Positions 11,101 to 21,674 of a stretch of 64,000 bases of DNA are shown here, in pieces. The position numbers were made by a program, and so were the translations under genes. The notes below the pieces were generated by a model. That model was not told the DNA's origin. It saw only the letters and a list, made by a program, of their open reading frames with translations, and ran no database searches. Each line of letters starts with the position of its first letter. Positions within the stretch are counted from its first letter, which is position 1. The stretch comes from Pyrus communis (lineage: Eukaryota > Streptophyta > Magnoliopsida > Rosales > Rosaceae), in NCBI RefSeq assembly GCF_963583255.1, contig NC_084816.1:24698119-24762118 (forward strand), read 5' to 3'.

Positions 11101-12652
11101 ATAAAATTAATGGTTTAGGCGCAGGGAGACGCATCCCAAACTCGAACCTTGGATTACAACGAATGTTGTAAAATTTCTTAAAATTGATTGGAAAATTGTT
11201 ACGGAAAAAATTGAAATTTTTAGCTTTAAAAAATATTTTGTCTCGGAGTTAAGGAAAATGTTGCAAGATGTTTAGACGTGATCCTACCGTTTATTAGGTC
11301 TCAAAACTATTTTTTATTGATTCTTAAAGTTGAAAATTACAAAAAATATCTTTAAATATAGGTTTTAAATCGTTGATTTCAAGTGTTTAAATATGAATTA
11401 TAATAGGTTTTGTACAGAAAAATATATTTTGAAGAACATGAAAATTATAGTTTGTTGTTATGGTAAGAGAAATAAAAGAAAAAAAAACTGAAAAAGAAAA
11501 AAAATGAAAATGGGTGGATCGGTATGTAACTAGCGACTTAGTTCATGTATTGTCGTTACATACTAGCAATACTGTCGCTAACGTACTAGCAACTACTAGT
11601 GAAAAGGATCAGTACCAAAGTACCGATCGTATCCTTTTCTATTTTTTTCACCTTTTTTCTTTTTCCATTGAATATTTTTTTCTTCCTACATTACTTTATT
11701 TAGATTGAAATTCCTTTAGATTAAGATTTATATCCTTGTTTTCAGATTTTTTGACATGGATTATAAGAAAATTTTCATCAAAAACACATTTTCTAGAACA
11801 TGAAGATGATAGTTTGGTGTTGTGGTATGGGAAAAAACAAAAACTAAAAAATAAAATAAAATTAATGGTTTAGGCGCAGGGAGACGCATCCCAAACTCGA
11901 ACCTTGGATTACAACGAATGTTGTAAAATTTCTTAAAATCGATTGGAAAATTGTTACGGAAAAAATTGAAATTTTTAGCTTTAAAAAATATTTTGTCTCG
12001 GAGTTAAGGAAAATGTTGCAAGATGTTTAGACGTGATCCTACCGTTTATTAGGTCTCAAAACTATTTTTTATTGATTCTTAAAGTTGAAAATTACAAAAA
12101 ATATCTTTAAATATAGGTTTTAAATCGTTGATTTCAAGTGTTTAAATATGAATTATAATAGGTTGTGTACAGAAAAATATATTTTGAAGAACATGAAAAT
12201 TATAGTTTGTTGTTATGGTAAGAGAAATAAAAGAAAAAAAAACTGAAAAAGAAAAAAAATGAAAATGGGTGGATCGGTATGTAACTAGCGACTTAGTTCA
12301 TGTATTGTCGTTACATACTAGCAATACTGTCGCTAACATACTAGCAACTACTAGTGAAAAGGATCAGTACCAAAGTACCGATCGTATCCTTTTCTATTTT
12401 TTTCACCTTTTTTCTTTTCCATTGAATATTTTTTTCTTCCTACATTACTTTATTTAGATTGAAATTCCTTTAGATTAAGATTTATATCCTTGTTTTCAGA
12501 TTTTTTGACATGGATTATAAGAAAATTTTCATCAAAAACACATTTTCTAGAACATGAAGATGATAGTTTGGTGTTGTGGTATGGGAAAAAACAAAAACTA
12601 AAAAATAAAATAAAATTAATGGTTTAGGCGCAGGGAGACGCATCCCAAACTC
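8126..12652. repeat. tandem array, six 755-bp monomers
   Basis: Monomers run 8126-8880, 8881-9635, 9636-10390, 10391-11144, 11145-11899 and 11900-12652. Each starts AACCTTGGATTACAACGAAT and ends GCATCCCAAACTC(G). They differ by only a few substitutions and one T deletion, so the array is young. Each unit has two diverged halves sharing AGAACATGAA..ATAGTTTG.TGTTGTGGTA-like sequence about 365 bp apart, and a dyad-rich core (offset about 385-480). A 62-64-codon frame recurs in every unit but shows no sign of coding selection. Confidence 0.97.
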
Positions 12653-12684
12653 ATGCCCAAGCCCACAAACATTTTCTAGAACAT

Positions 12685-12686
12685 GA

Positions 12687-12717
<31 letters not shown>

Positions 12718-12720
12718 GTA
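12685..12720. repeat. (TA)n microsatellite
   Basis: A run of TA dinucleotides lies just beyond the end of the 755-bp array, after a further ACATTTTCTAGAACATGAA fragment of the array sequence. Confidence 0.9.
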
Positions 12721-12823
12721 TTGTATATATTATATATCTCGCTTTCAGAAGTGCGATAATTCCGAGTTTGTATCTTGAAATTCGTAAAAACCTCGTAATC
12801 GTCCGATCATTACAAAGAGAAAA

Positions 12824-12918
12824 TAAAGTTAGCAGCATCCCTTCAACACCACTAATGCCAACTCTAATATCAGCTTCTTGAAGCATGCCAACGTCATTTG
12901 CACCGTCACCAACAAAAA
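12824..12918 (-). pseudogene. P4-ATPase hinge-region exon fragment
   Basis: The minus strand encodes [20 protein letters not shown] then SGVEGM, the hinge motif (GDGANDVxM) of P-type ATPases in its P4 form. The fragment stops right after VEGM and has non-ATPase sequence on its upstream side (CISIF instead of the expected TLAI-like residues). It abuts block X copy 2. It cannot be part of the same gene as the N-terminal exon at 379-640, because on the minus strand the order is wrong. R replaces the usual G in EADIGVGI. Confidence 0.85.
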
Positions 12919-14314
12919 TTGAAATACAACTGTAACGAAACGTGACAATATTCGGATAGGAAAGGGAACCTCTCTGGATCCCTTCCACCAAGTCCACCAA
13001 GGCCATAAATCCGGAGCTTTGAAATTTGATCCAACGGTTAAAGTTATTATAACTTTTAAAGTGAACCCCTGTTTGTTGCCGTTTGATCAAATTTCAAAGA
13101 CCCGGATTTGTGGTCTTTGTGGATTTGGTGGAAAGGATCAGGAAAGGATCCTTCTGTAATGAAACGTGACGATATTCAGATAGGAAAGGGATCATCTCCG
13201 GATCCCTTCCACCAAGGCCACAAATCCGAGCCTTTGAAAGTTGATCCAACGGCTAAAGTTACTATAATTTTTAAAGTGAACTCCTGTTTGTAGCCGTTTG
13301 ATCAAATTTCAAAGGTCCAGATTTATGATCTTTGTGGATTTGATAGAAGGAATCCGGAAATGATCCCTTTCAATTTGGATAAACTAGAATAACGGTGTAC
13401 CAATACGATATAAATTGATGTCATTATTGGGACTCCTATTGGCGTTTGTTTTCGATGTGGTCTGAGCTTGTAGGGAATGAAGGCAACGTAAGGTTACATG
13501 AAGATCGGTCACAATCTTTGCCCGCACACGTGGCTGACTGTTCTGCTTTCTTGAGTCCCTTCTTCCTTTTGGTCAAACAAAAGTTAGAAAGTTAGAACCG
13601 TGCATAGTCATCACCTATGTCTTCTAGCTTTTGGATAACTTTGAGGGAATATTTCGTTGGAGTATTGTGGTCGTTGATAAAAACCAAAAAGTTATTTCTA
13701 TGTTTGGAAGAGAAAAACTACAGAAAAATATAAAACACTAAAAAGAAAAGCTATTGTATAGCATTCTCAAAAAGACAAAAATTCCGAAAATATAAGGCAT
13801 TCTCATGTGGGTGGGGTTGTTTCCCACTTGAAATCAACAATGGGCCTACTCTTTGAGTCTATACATACAGTCCTCGCATTTGAGGATTTCTTTAAGGTAT
13901 CCGTCAAGTTCATATATTGAGATACTTTGAAGACTTCTATTCTGACTCATTGGTAGCCTTTTGTCTCTAAATGTGAGGACTATGCTGTTGTAGGAACTCC
14001 ATTTAGGGTTCCCATTGGAGATGCTTTTATATTTTTGCCAACGTTGTTATAAGCGGTTTTGATAACATTACTCTTCAACGTTAGAATGTGAGCCACTATA
14101 CCGGGTATACCCTAAAAACTAATTGGCAATGTTCCATAACATACTCAATCCAGATACGAGTGTTATAACAATGCTAAAAAATTACCAGTTAAAAATTTGG
14201 TCAGTTTGAGTATACGACGAGCTGTAAACTCTTGTCTTTTTATAATGAAGAAATATAAAACGTATTTGATGGTTAATTAAAATTTAACTATTTGTCTAAC
14301 TCACTAATGTTACA
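12918..14314. repeat. block X, copy 2 of the ~1 kb direct duplication
   Basis: This matches 1588-2619. It is longer because of two foldback segments near its left end and a few small indels. It ends at CTAACTCACTAATGTTACA, the same point as copy 1, about 275 bp before the MZM1 start codon. Confidence 0.85.
12945..13372. mobile_element. two adjacent foldback (MITE-like) elements
   Basis: Unit 1 (about 12945-13160) and unit 2 (about 13175-13372) each pair GGATCCCTTCCACCAAGG..AAATCCG with its inverted form (GGATTTGTGGTCTTTGTGG..). CAACGG(T/C)TAAAGTTA.TATAA occurs in each loop. Copy 1 of block X keeps only the right arm of one unit (about 1619-1680), so the number of units has changed between the two duplicates. 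Confidence 0.7.
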
Positions 14315-14589
14315 GAAGGTAAATGTAAGATACGTCTGCCAACAATAGGTGGTGCGATCCCTCTCATATTAATAAAAAAATTAAATGGACCGTACATACT
14401 AACACTTGCCGGCCGGCCCAAAAGGAAAGCAGCTTCACTGAAATAGCCCATCACATTAACTAAATTTGAAAGAAAAGAAAAGTAAAAGTTGACAAAAACG
14501 ACATCGTGCTTGGAGAAAGTACGAGTAGAGCAAAAGACGGCCCGACGGCAGGGAGAGAGGACTGAGAGGGGCGGAGCTGAGAGTCTGAG
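14315..14589 (+). promoter_or_regulatory. MZM1 upstream region
   Basis: This is the short space between block X copy 2 and the MZM1 start codon. It contains GCCGGCCGGCCC around 14410 and a purine-rich 5' leader (GGGAGAGAGGACTGAGAGGG). There is no clear TATA box. Confidence 0.4.
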
Positions 14590-15398
14590 ATGGCGAGAGC
14601 ACAAGTACTGAACGCGTACAAAGCTTTGCTACGAGCGACGCGGAAGTCGTTCGCCGGAGACGTGACGATGCTGAACGGCGCGGCGGCGGAGGTCCGCAAG
14701 AAGTTCGAAGAGAGCAGGCACGTGACGTCAGACGCGGAGATCAAGAGTCTCCTGGAACAGGCAGGCGAGGCCTGCCGTTTCATCAGCGAAATGATCGTCC
14801 AGGCCAAGCTCAATTCCCGCGGCGGTTACGGTAAATCTTCACTTCCAATTCATCTCTCTCGTAAATCCGTTCCGTTGTTGAAGTTGTGGGAAGTACGTGT
14901 TGGAGAAGAATCGATGGCGTTTGAGTGCCTTGAATGTGTTTGTTAAAATGCTTGTGTGGGCTGCTTTTGTGTGCATTTTCTGTTAAATTTCAGTGATTGG
15001 TTTTTGTTGTGGTGCCGAAATCTGATTTGCTTTTTGCTTCACTGAAGCTCCAATAAAATGGCATTAGTAAGTTAGTGTAAGGAATGATTGAGGAGAGAAA
15101 TGTCGCTACACCCGATGTCATTACAGCGGTATCTCAAGTCATTCACGCTACCTTTCTCGCATACTAGTTTTTCACATGCCAGATCGCGTGCTTGACTTGG
15201 GATACCGCGACAGAGACCGGGATGTTGAGATTGGTGAGTTGTACATAATGCGTCTGCTTCTGTCATCAACAGCATTCCAAAGAGATTTGTTTGACGTTCA
15301 AACTCTGATTGAATTTTGCAGAAGTGAAGCCGGATAAAGATCATGCGGGAGCAACACTTGAGGTTCCTTCCGAAGAGCTTCTTCGCACCAAGTCTTGA
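14590..15398 (+). CDS. MZM1: mitochondrial zinc maintenance protein 1 (LYR-family complex III assembly factor)
   Basis: Two exons, 14590-14830 and 15322-15398, join in frame to 105 residues. The protein starts [20 protein letters not shown] and ends [16 protein letters not shown]. This matches plant MZM1, the counterpart of LYRM7/Mzm1, a matrix chaperone that stabilises the Rieske iron-sulfur protein before insertion into respiratory complex III. The LYR-type motif is the AYKALLR segment near residues 9-15, with a downstream Phe at about 20. The intron is GT-AG. The start is the first ATG and gives the family length. The gene is convergent with the Brix gene; their stop codons are 432 bp apart. 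Confidence 0.93.
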
Positions 15399-15830
15399 CT
15401 CGAGCAATGGTTTCTGCAAGTTTATGGCGGCGTGCTTACTGGTTTTTTGAGGGTTCAGGTGCTTTTGGGGGTTTTGTTCCATTTGATTGCTACCAAGTTT
15501 TCAAGAATTAAGTTAAGTTGAACCATTCTTGTTGAAAAAATTTTGGTCGTTTTCGATTAAATTTGTAACCGGTATTCTTTGTGCGCAGTTTTGGATTTTC
15601 ATCCTTGCCAATCCATCAAATGAGTTGAACCAATCAAAAAGACTAAATTGCAGAAAGCAAACAATGCACTTGCAAATGAAAGAAGAAATGTGAAGTGATT
15701 GGATCCTCAAAACATATGTATTGATGGGTGCATCAAAATTTCAGTCTTTTAATAGACTGCAAACACTCAAATTGTTGACGATTACAAACGGAATATCAAC
15801 GTATAGCAGGAAAGACAGCTTCTGAAATTG

Positions 15831-17613
15831 TTAGTCTTCGTCGATATCTTCACCATCTTCTTCATCATTTTCCTCATCTTCATCATCAATTTCTTCATCT
15901 TCATCATCGTTTTCCTCATCTTCATGTTTGTCTTCCTTTTTCTTCCCATCGCCATTTCCTAATCAAAGAAAAGGATAAGCATATAATTGTCACTCGTCTT
16001 CTCTTAATCATAATGTCATAGTGCAGACTCTGTCAAAATCACAAGAAATGTACGACAGGATAAGATTAACGTACCATATTCACTGAAGATGACTCCACCG
16101 GTGCACAAACCTTCCTCAATCTTCATGAGTTGAAGAGTCATTCTGGGTCCTATCTCTTGAAGCTTGACGGCACTTTTAGAGGAAGCCCGATTAACCCTAC
16201 CTAGATCATTAGCCAAAGTCACGGTCGCTGCCTCATCATCTGCTTCACTCTCTGATCCGTAACCAGCCCTTCGGAATAAGATAAAAGATCAAGTTTAATC
16301 CACTTTCAAAATGCAAACCCAATAATAGAAAACTAAATAACTAAAAAATTAGAGAGAGCAGGGGAAAGGAAATTGGGGGGGAGGCTTACTTTGTGACAAA
16401 GTCACTCACGTCTTGAAGATTTCTTAGATCAGGGACTTGATGGTTCTGAACAAATCTTCTTAATCTCTGGGAGACACCCACAGGCTGTAATCTTATGGAG
16501 TAATGCCGGAAATCAATCAGTTTTGTGTCCTTGTTGTAATTAAGCAACACTATTCTTTGGCATGAAGAAAGTTTCACCTGAAACATTCACAGCAAGACCA
16601 CACTCAGCGGGGAACATAAATCTGACAACTGGTTGGTATCATTTCGTGAACTTACAGTGTTAACATCAATGGCTGGAAAGATGTTCTGAAACAGTATCGT
16701 TGTGAGCTTCAAATGTTGCTCTCCAGTCCCAAAACCAGAAAGAACAATCTATGAAATAAAAACCACTGTTTGTTAGAACCCATTTTATGATATCCTTTTC
16801 GTGAAACCTTAAACAAGATGAATTTGCCTAAGCAGCCGTTCGAGAATGAAAGAGATAAAGGGGCATTTCAGTCTACTTTTCTTTCTTGCATATTGTGATA
16901 GACATGTAAGATTACCAAGGGGGCATTCTTAAAAAGATCTGCCGGGCATCTAGGACGCTTTTGAGACCGCGCAATATCAACCGCCAAAGAGTACTCCTGT
17001 ATCTTAAATGTAAGCGTTGGGCCTTGAGGTGTCCTCGCAACCCTAAGGTATGGTGCAGTTGGAGTTTTCGACAACATGAGGAAATGTGTAACCCCCATAG
17101 GCCCGGCCACATTCAAAAAGTCTCTAAGATTGTTCCGCCTCTTCTCCTGCAAAAACATTGCGGAAAAAGCTCAGCTCTTTACTTCATTCTTACTTCTCAT
17201 TTTCATCAGCTCTTCAAATCAATTGAAATTTAAACAAATCAAATATCATAAAGCATTGCGAAATATATATAAAGACGGAACAAATATTTGCATACCTTAA
17301 GCTTAAGGGCAGTGTAGGGAAGCATGAGCTTCCTCAAATCAGCTTGAAGCTGCCTCAGAGGACCAGGCAACTTGCATCTGGAAAACACAAAGCTCCTTGG
17401 GATTTTATCCCCTGTGATATGGTCCACATTAGCCTGCTTCTTCGTCGAAACCGGCTTCACAAACACCTTCTTCTTCTGTTTTCAAATTTTCAAAAACACA
17501 ACAATCAACTACGTTTCCGAGAAAATTAACAAAAAAAACCCTATTTCATTCAATTTTCTCGACATCCAAACAGAACCTCAAAATTTCAAGCTTACATTTT
17601 TGAAGCGAGCCAT
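15831..17613 (-). CDS. PPAN: PETER PAN-like Brix-domain ribosome biogenesis protein
   Basis: Seven exons (17596-17613, 17296-17475, 16916-17146, 16656-16748, 16390-16577, 16075-16268, 15831-15958) join to 343 residues; Arabidopsis PPAN is about the same size. The Brix domain begins near residue 30 (KIPRSFVFSRCKLPGPLRQL) and includes GPMGVTHFLMLSKT and YLRVARTPQGPTLTF. The last ~40 residues are almost all D and E after a KKKEDK patch, typical of nucleolar proteins. Yeast Ssf1/Ssf2 and animal PPAN act in 27S pre-rRNA processing for the 60S subunit. The first coding exon is only six codons. A leader intron is likely at 17676-17788. Confidence 0.94.
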
Positions 17614-17787
17614 GGATTTCAAGAATATTGAGTTTCAGCGTTTGCAATTTCAGCTTCGTATCTTTGTGATTAATACTGCAAAAAATTAAAACAAAAATAA
17701 TTATACGCATTTAGAGCACAGAGAGAGTGAATTTATGCTAGGGATTCGTCAGATAATTAGAACTAATTGAAAAATTAAACAAAATTA

Positions 17788-18000
17788 CCTTTGGACGTTT
17801 AGGGTTTTGGGGGAGCTCGGTCTCCGTGTGAGGTTTTAGACGAAGGAAGGTGATGACTGAGGAGAAACAGCGACGAGGACGCGCGAGGCAAATTAGGTTG
17901 TTTATTAGGCGCATCCGAACCGTTGAATCATACTAAGGAAATCAAGATGCAACGACGTCGTTGGGTACCTTAGGAGCGTTGGGTTTGGTTGGGCTGCTTC
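17788..18000 (-). promoter_or_regulatory. PPAN promoter and leader with telo-box and site II motif
   Basis: On the minus strand a telo-box AAACCCTAAA lies at 17798-17807 in the probable first leader exon. A site II-type TGGGCT sits near 17988-17993 on the plus strand. This pairing is well known upstream of plant translation and ribosome biogenesis genes. The exact transcription start is not visible. Confidence 0.55.
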
Positions 18001-18061
18001 GGCCTATAATGTCAGCAACCCCAAGTTTGGTCCCACAAAAAGTGATGTGGCTTGCCTTTTA

Positions 18062-18232
18062 ATTTAAGAGAACTTTAACGAAAAGTTTCAGGTACTGTTC
18101 TTTTTAATGAAAAATTACATTACATTTTTACACTAAAAAATCAATCTTGATACTATTTACTTTACCCTTTATTTTGTCATTATCGTTAAAACTCAAAGTT
18201 TTCATATCATTTTCATTAGTTTCCCTTTAATT
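18062..18232. mobile_element. MITE, TTTAAG(A/G)GAAA family, copy 1
   Basis: The ends pair TTTAAGAGAACTTTAACGAA with ..TTTTCATTAGTTTCCCTTTAA. The internal sequence (AAATTACAT..TTTTTA, ACTCAAAGTTTTCA) is shared with 52584-52745 and 61188-61352. Confidence 0.75.
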
Positions 18233-18295
18233 CAATCCTAGGTCTTAAATCCCTTGGAGTGGCCTGAGAGGAATTAGAATTTTGTGCTTAATTTT

Positions 18296-18772
18296 TAGAG
18301 TAAATTGTAGCAATGGTCTTTTAATTTTGATCCAATTGGAGAAATGATCCCTCAACATAAAATTCATTACTATTGGTTCCTCAACTCATCAAAACGTGCA
18401 GCTATGGTCTCTCAATTTTAATCCAATTGGAGAAATGGTCCTCAATTTTAATCCAATTGGAGTAATGGTCTGTCAACTTTAACCCAATTGTAGCAATGGT
18501 CATTCCAATATAAGTCATTTTGACAAAATTCTGACAAATTTAATGAAAAAAACCATAGCTACATGTTTTAATGAGTTGAGGGACCCCAATTGTAGTAATG
18601 GTTTTTCCAACATAACTCATTTTGACAAAATTTCGACGAAGTTGACGAAAAAGACCATAGCTATACATTTTGATAAGTTAAGGGACCAATGGTAATGGAT
18701 TTTTAGTTGATGGATCATTGCTCCAATTTGATTAAAGTTGAGGGACAATTACTACAATTTAATCTAACTTTT
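18296..18772. mobile_element. foldback element with internal tandem repeats
   Basis: The terminal arms AGAGTAAATTGTAGCAATGG and (minus strand) AGATTAAATTGTAGTAATTG are inverted repeats. Inside, a ~35-bp motif (CCAATTGGAGAAATGGTCC / TCAATTTTAATCC) recurs four or more times on the left, with inverted counterparts on the right. Confidence 0.75.
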
Positions 18773-18786
18773 ATATTGTGGTTTTT

Positions 18787-19125
18787 AGACAAAATAGTAT
18801 GTGAGATTGGCGTAACTATTTGCTTTGGTCTCTAACAATGAAAACTGATAGAAGTGATCCCTGAGTTTGTCCATTGTAAATCATTTTGGTTATTCCATAA
18901 AAAATATGTCAATATCCTCATTAAATAGAGAGATTGGTTTGACAAAAAATTCGCTTAAAAATGTGGTTACGTGCTTGTTCACTTGACAATCTAACGAGAA
19001 TATTAGCAGATATTTACGGAATGACCAAAATGGTTTTTGGTAGACAAACTCAATGATCACTTCTATAAATTTTATTGTCAGAGACCAAAATAAAGAGTTA
19101 TATCAATCTCATGGACCATTTTAAT
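18787..19125. mobile_element. long foldback element
   Basis: The left arm GTGAGATTGGCGTAACTATT..GGTCTCTAACAATG..AGAAGTGATCCCTGAGTTTGTC pairs with the right arm running to AGAGTTATATCAATCTCATGG. Arms are about 75-100 bp with mismatches, so the whole segment could fold into one hairpin. Confidence 0.75.
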
Positions 19126-19930
19126 TAAATGGGTCTTCATATTGTCACTAATAATGAAATCGACATGGTACATTTATTTGAGAAATTTTAAATCCGGTGA
19201 TAACATGTTTTATAACATGAGTACATTAATACAATGTAACGTTTATTACATGAGCACATTAATAACGCAGTGTATCGTTGCAACAATCCAACCAAAAAAG
19301 TACTCATCTGCATGTGATATGAAAAGATAATCGATACCAAGTGCCAAAGGAAACTAAATAGACGAGGGAAGTTGATGGAAGAAAAGGGTTTGGCTCAAGC
19401 TTTAGCTATCATGAGGAAAAAGAGAAAAATGTAATGATAGGGAGTGTGATAATGATACGTAGAACAAAACATTTTTTATGAAAGATCTAAATTAATTTAT
19501 CCACGTGAAATAAGACTAATTGTTCTGATTCATTTGAACTAAACCAATCAGATATTTAGAGAGACGGATCAATAATATACTCCTAACTACATAGATATTG
19601 TCCCAACTTAACCATATACTATTAGAACTTTATATTCAACATAATCTCCGTAACCTCACTTTATGTGGCTGCTAAAATTTAAATCCCTTTGAATATTTAC
19701 CTTTATTTGTTTTCATATTAATCAATCTAACTTCTTGTAGTCTAAATTAATCTACGAACATTCTGTTATGCTCTCAAGTACTATTCTAATTCTTTGTTCT
19801 GAAGTTTTTCTTTCTTTAATTTTGATCATAGATACGATGAATTTAACAGTTAAAATACTAGAAAAAAACCGAAATATAAGATCCTATTAATCATAATAAT
19901 ATTCCCTGCAGCCCCTTCACATGATTTTCA
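19126..19930. other. intergenic, no recognisable gene
   Basis: AT-rich sequence with no reading frame longer than about 60 codons and no repeat I can identify. Confidence 0.4.
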
Positions 19931-19940
19931 CCATTTCAAC

Positions 19941-20172
19941 CTAAGATTTCTGCTCATCAATCATATCCCCTCTCTTTCCAGTTGGCATTTTTATTGCAAT
20001 CATCAGCCTCTCGCCTATGAAAAAGGTTCCCACACTCTGGGACCCTGTATAATAAGCTAGCTCAACCCTCTCAGATTTCACCATCTTCTCCGATTTAACG
20101 CTCTTCAGTTCTTCGTCATACTTTATCTGTGGTGACGTAGGAATCGTACCATTCAAGCCTTTTCTTACAAGC
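19941..20172 (-). pseudogene. orphan exon-like reading frame, family unknown
   Basis: The minus strand has a coding-looking stretch beginning after a CTAG acceptor-like site (AKLVRKGLNGTIPTSPQIKY), passing AYYTGSQSVGTFFIGERLM and ending GDMIDEQKS before a stop. Composition and codon use look protein-like, but I do not recognise the family. Upstream exons on this strand would have to overlap the PMEI gene, so it is most likely a gene fragment or a chance frame. Confidence 0.3.
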
Positions 20173-20227
20173 TTTGCCTAGATATACAGAGAAAATTAAA
20201 CAGGTTAAAATATTTTTTCCTTCAGCA

Positions 20228-21064
20228 ATGAAAATGGCATCTTGTACGAATTACGTCTTCGTGTCACTCATTTTTCCTGTTATGTGGCTGAGTTTTTCCA
20301 CTCAATTGGTATCTGGAAAAGGGAACAAAAGCTATGTTGAAGAGGCCTGCAGTGTGACCAGGTATCGAGACCTTTGCATCCACTCACTGGCATCGTTTTC
20401 GACATCGGCCAAGAACAGCCCTAGCAGGTGGGCACGAGCCGGGGTTTCAGTTTCATTGAGCGAGACCAAGAGTGCTGCTCATTACTTGGTAATGTCAAAA
20501 TTTCAAAGAGAAATGAGTGGGCCTACTACTAATTAACACCGATGGTTGTTCTCAACTGATATTTAACCACTTGCTAATACATGCATAAGTGTGGGGTTTT
20601 ATCAAAAAATAATAATAATAATTGGTGCTATTATTAGTAGTAGAACAGTTCACTTATATATTTGTATTTTGCTTTGTCAAGTTTCTGACGTGTAGATTTG
20701 TTACATTCTTCAACAGGTAACTCTGAAAAAGCACAGGCGTGGTATGCAAGGGAGAAACAAAGTTGCTTTGTCCGACTGCATTGAATGCTTTGGGAACGCG
20801 ATCGACGAGCTTCACAAATCACTCGGTGTTCTCAGGACGCTTACTAAAACGACATTCGACTCCGAAATGGCGGACCTGAAAACCTGGCTCAGTGCTGCCC
20901 TAACTGATGGATACACTTGCTTGGATGGCTTTGAGGGCCAGAAAGGAAAACAAGTCAAATTGCTACAAAAGACGGTTTCGAAAGTTACTCATATCACCAG
21001 TAATGCACTGGCTCTTGTTAACAAACTTGCGACTACTGGCTTGGGAAGCCTTCCTAATTTGTAG
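20228..21064 (+). CDS. pectin methylesterase inhibitor (PMEI/invertase-inhibitor family)
   Basis: Exons 20228-20488 and 20717-21064 join in frame to 202 residues. A secretion signal covers roughly residues 1-30 (hydrophobic VFVSLIFPVMWLSF). The mature protein has the family's four cysteines: C41 and C50 (EEACSVTRYRDLC), C108 (LSDCIEC) and C155 (DGYTCLDGF), which form two disulfides in a four-helix bundle. C111 is an extra cysteine. Such proteins act in the cell wall, binding pectin methylesterase or, in some members, invertase; the sequence alone does not settle which. An intron at this place is uncommon for PMEIs, which are often single-exon, but GT and AG sites are good and the frame is kept. 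Confidence 0.88.
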
Positions 21065-21275
21065 GAAGAGATTATAACTATATATGTTGTTATGTTGTGT
21101 TTAATTAAAGGTTTTTAAAAGATGCTACGTACTAGTCGGACTGCGGAATGTGGCTTAGTGTCTACAACCATAAGCGGACTAGGCGAATTTAAATAAATTA
21201 TTATTATATCATATAAATAAATGTCTATCTACACTTATATCATATAAATAAGTGTCTATCTATCTACACTTAAAA
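21065..21275 (+). repeat. PMEI 3' region, copy 1 of a duplication
   Basis: From the stop codon (TAGGAAGAGATTAT) onward, about 200 bp match 24956-25135 in the same orientation, including GGACTGCGGAATGTGGCTTA and CATAAGCGGACT.GGCGAAT. Confidence 0.85.
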
Positions 21276-21674
21276 TAAGGGAAAATTAGAATGCCCTACA
21301 TCTTTTATATAGTTGTTAGATTAAACATTCATCCCTTTTAAATATTTGATTAAGGTGTTTTGATCAATTGCCACCTCAATAATTTTCTATTTATATAATT
21401 TTCATGTCATTAATTTAAATGCATTTATATAAAGGTATAAGGTAGCTTAGCAACTAATTGCCTATAATATAAGAATTTAATTTCATCAATCCCCTTCTAC
21501 ACATCAAATGACATTTTTTTTAATAAAATAAAATAAAAAATTAATTAACAAATTCCTCATTACCTTATTATCAGTATTTAAAAAAAAAAATCTCTTTCTA
21601 TTAAAAATGTCTCAATAAGAAGTTTTCAATACATATTTTCCCACGTATAGATATATAAAAAGATATACTTAAAA

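Noticed and set aside
8495..12457. A 62-64-codon reading frame repeated in all six array units
   Set aside because: Its conservation follows from near-identical DNA; two copies carry a frame-shifting T deletion, and the sequence is low-complexity at the C-terminus.
12515..13090. A 191-codon minus-strand frame
   Set aside because: It is a chance fusion of array sequence, a TA repeat, the P4-ATPase scrap and a foldback arm.
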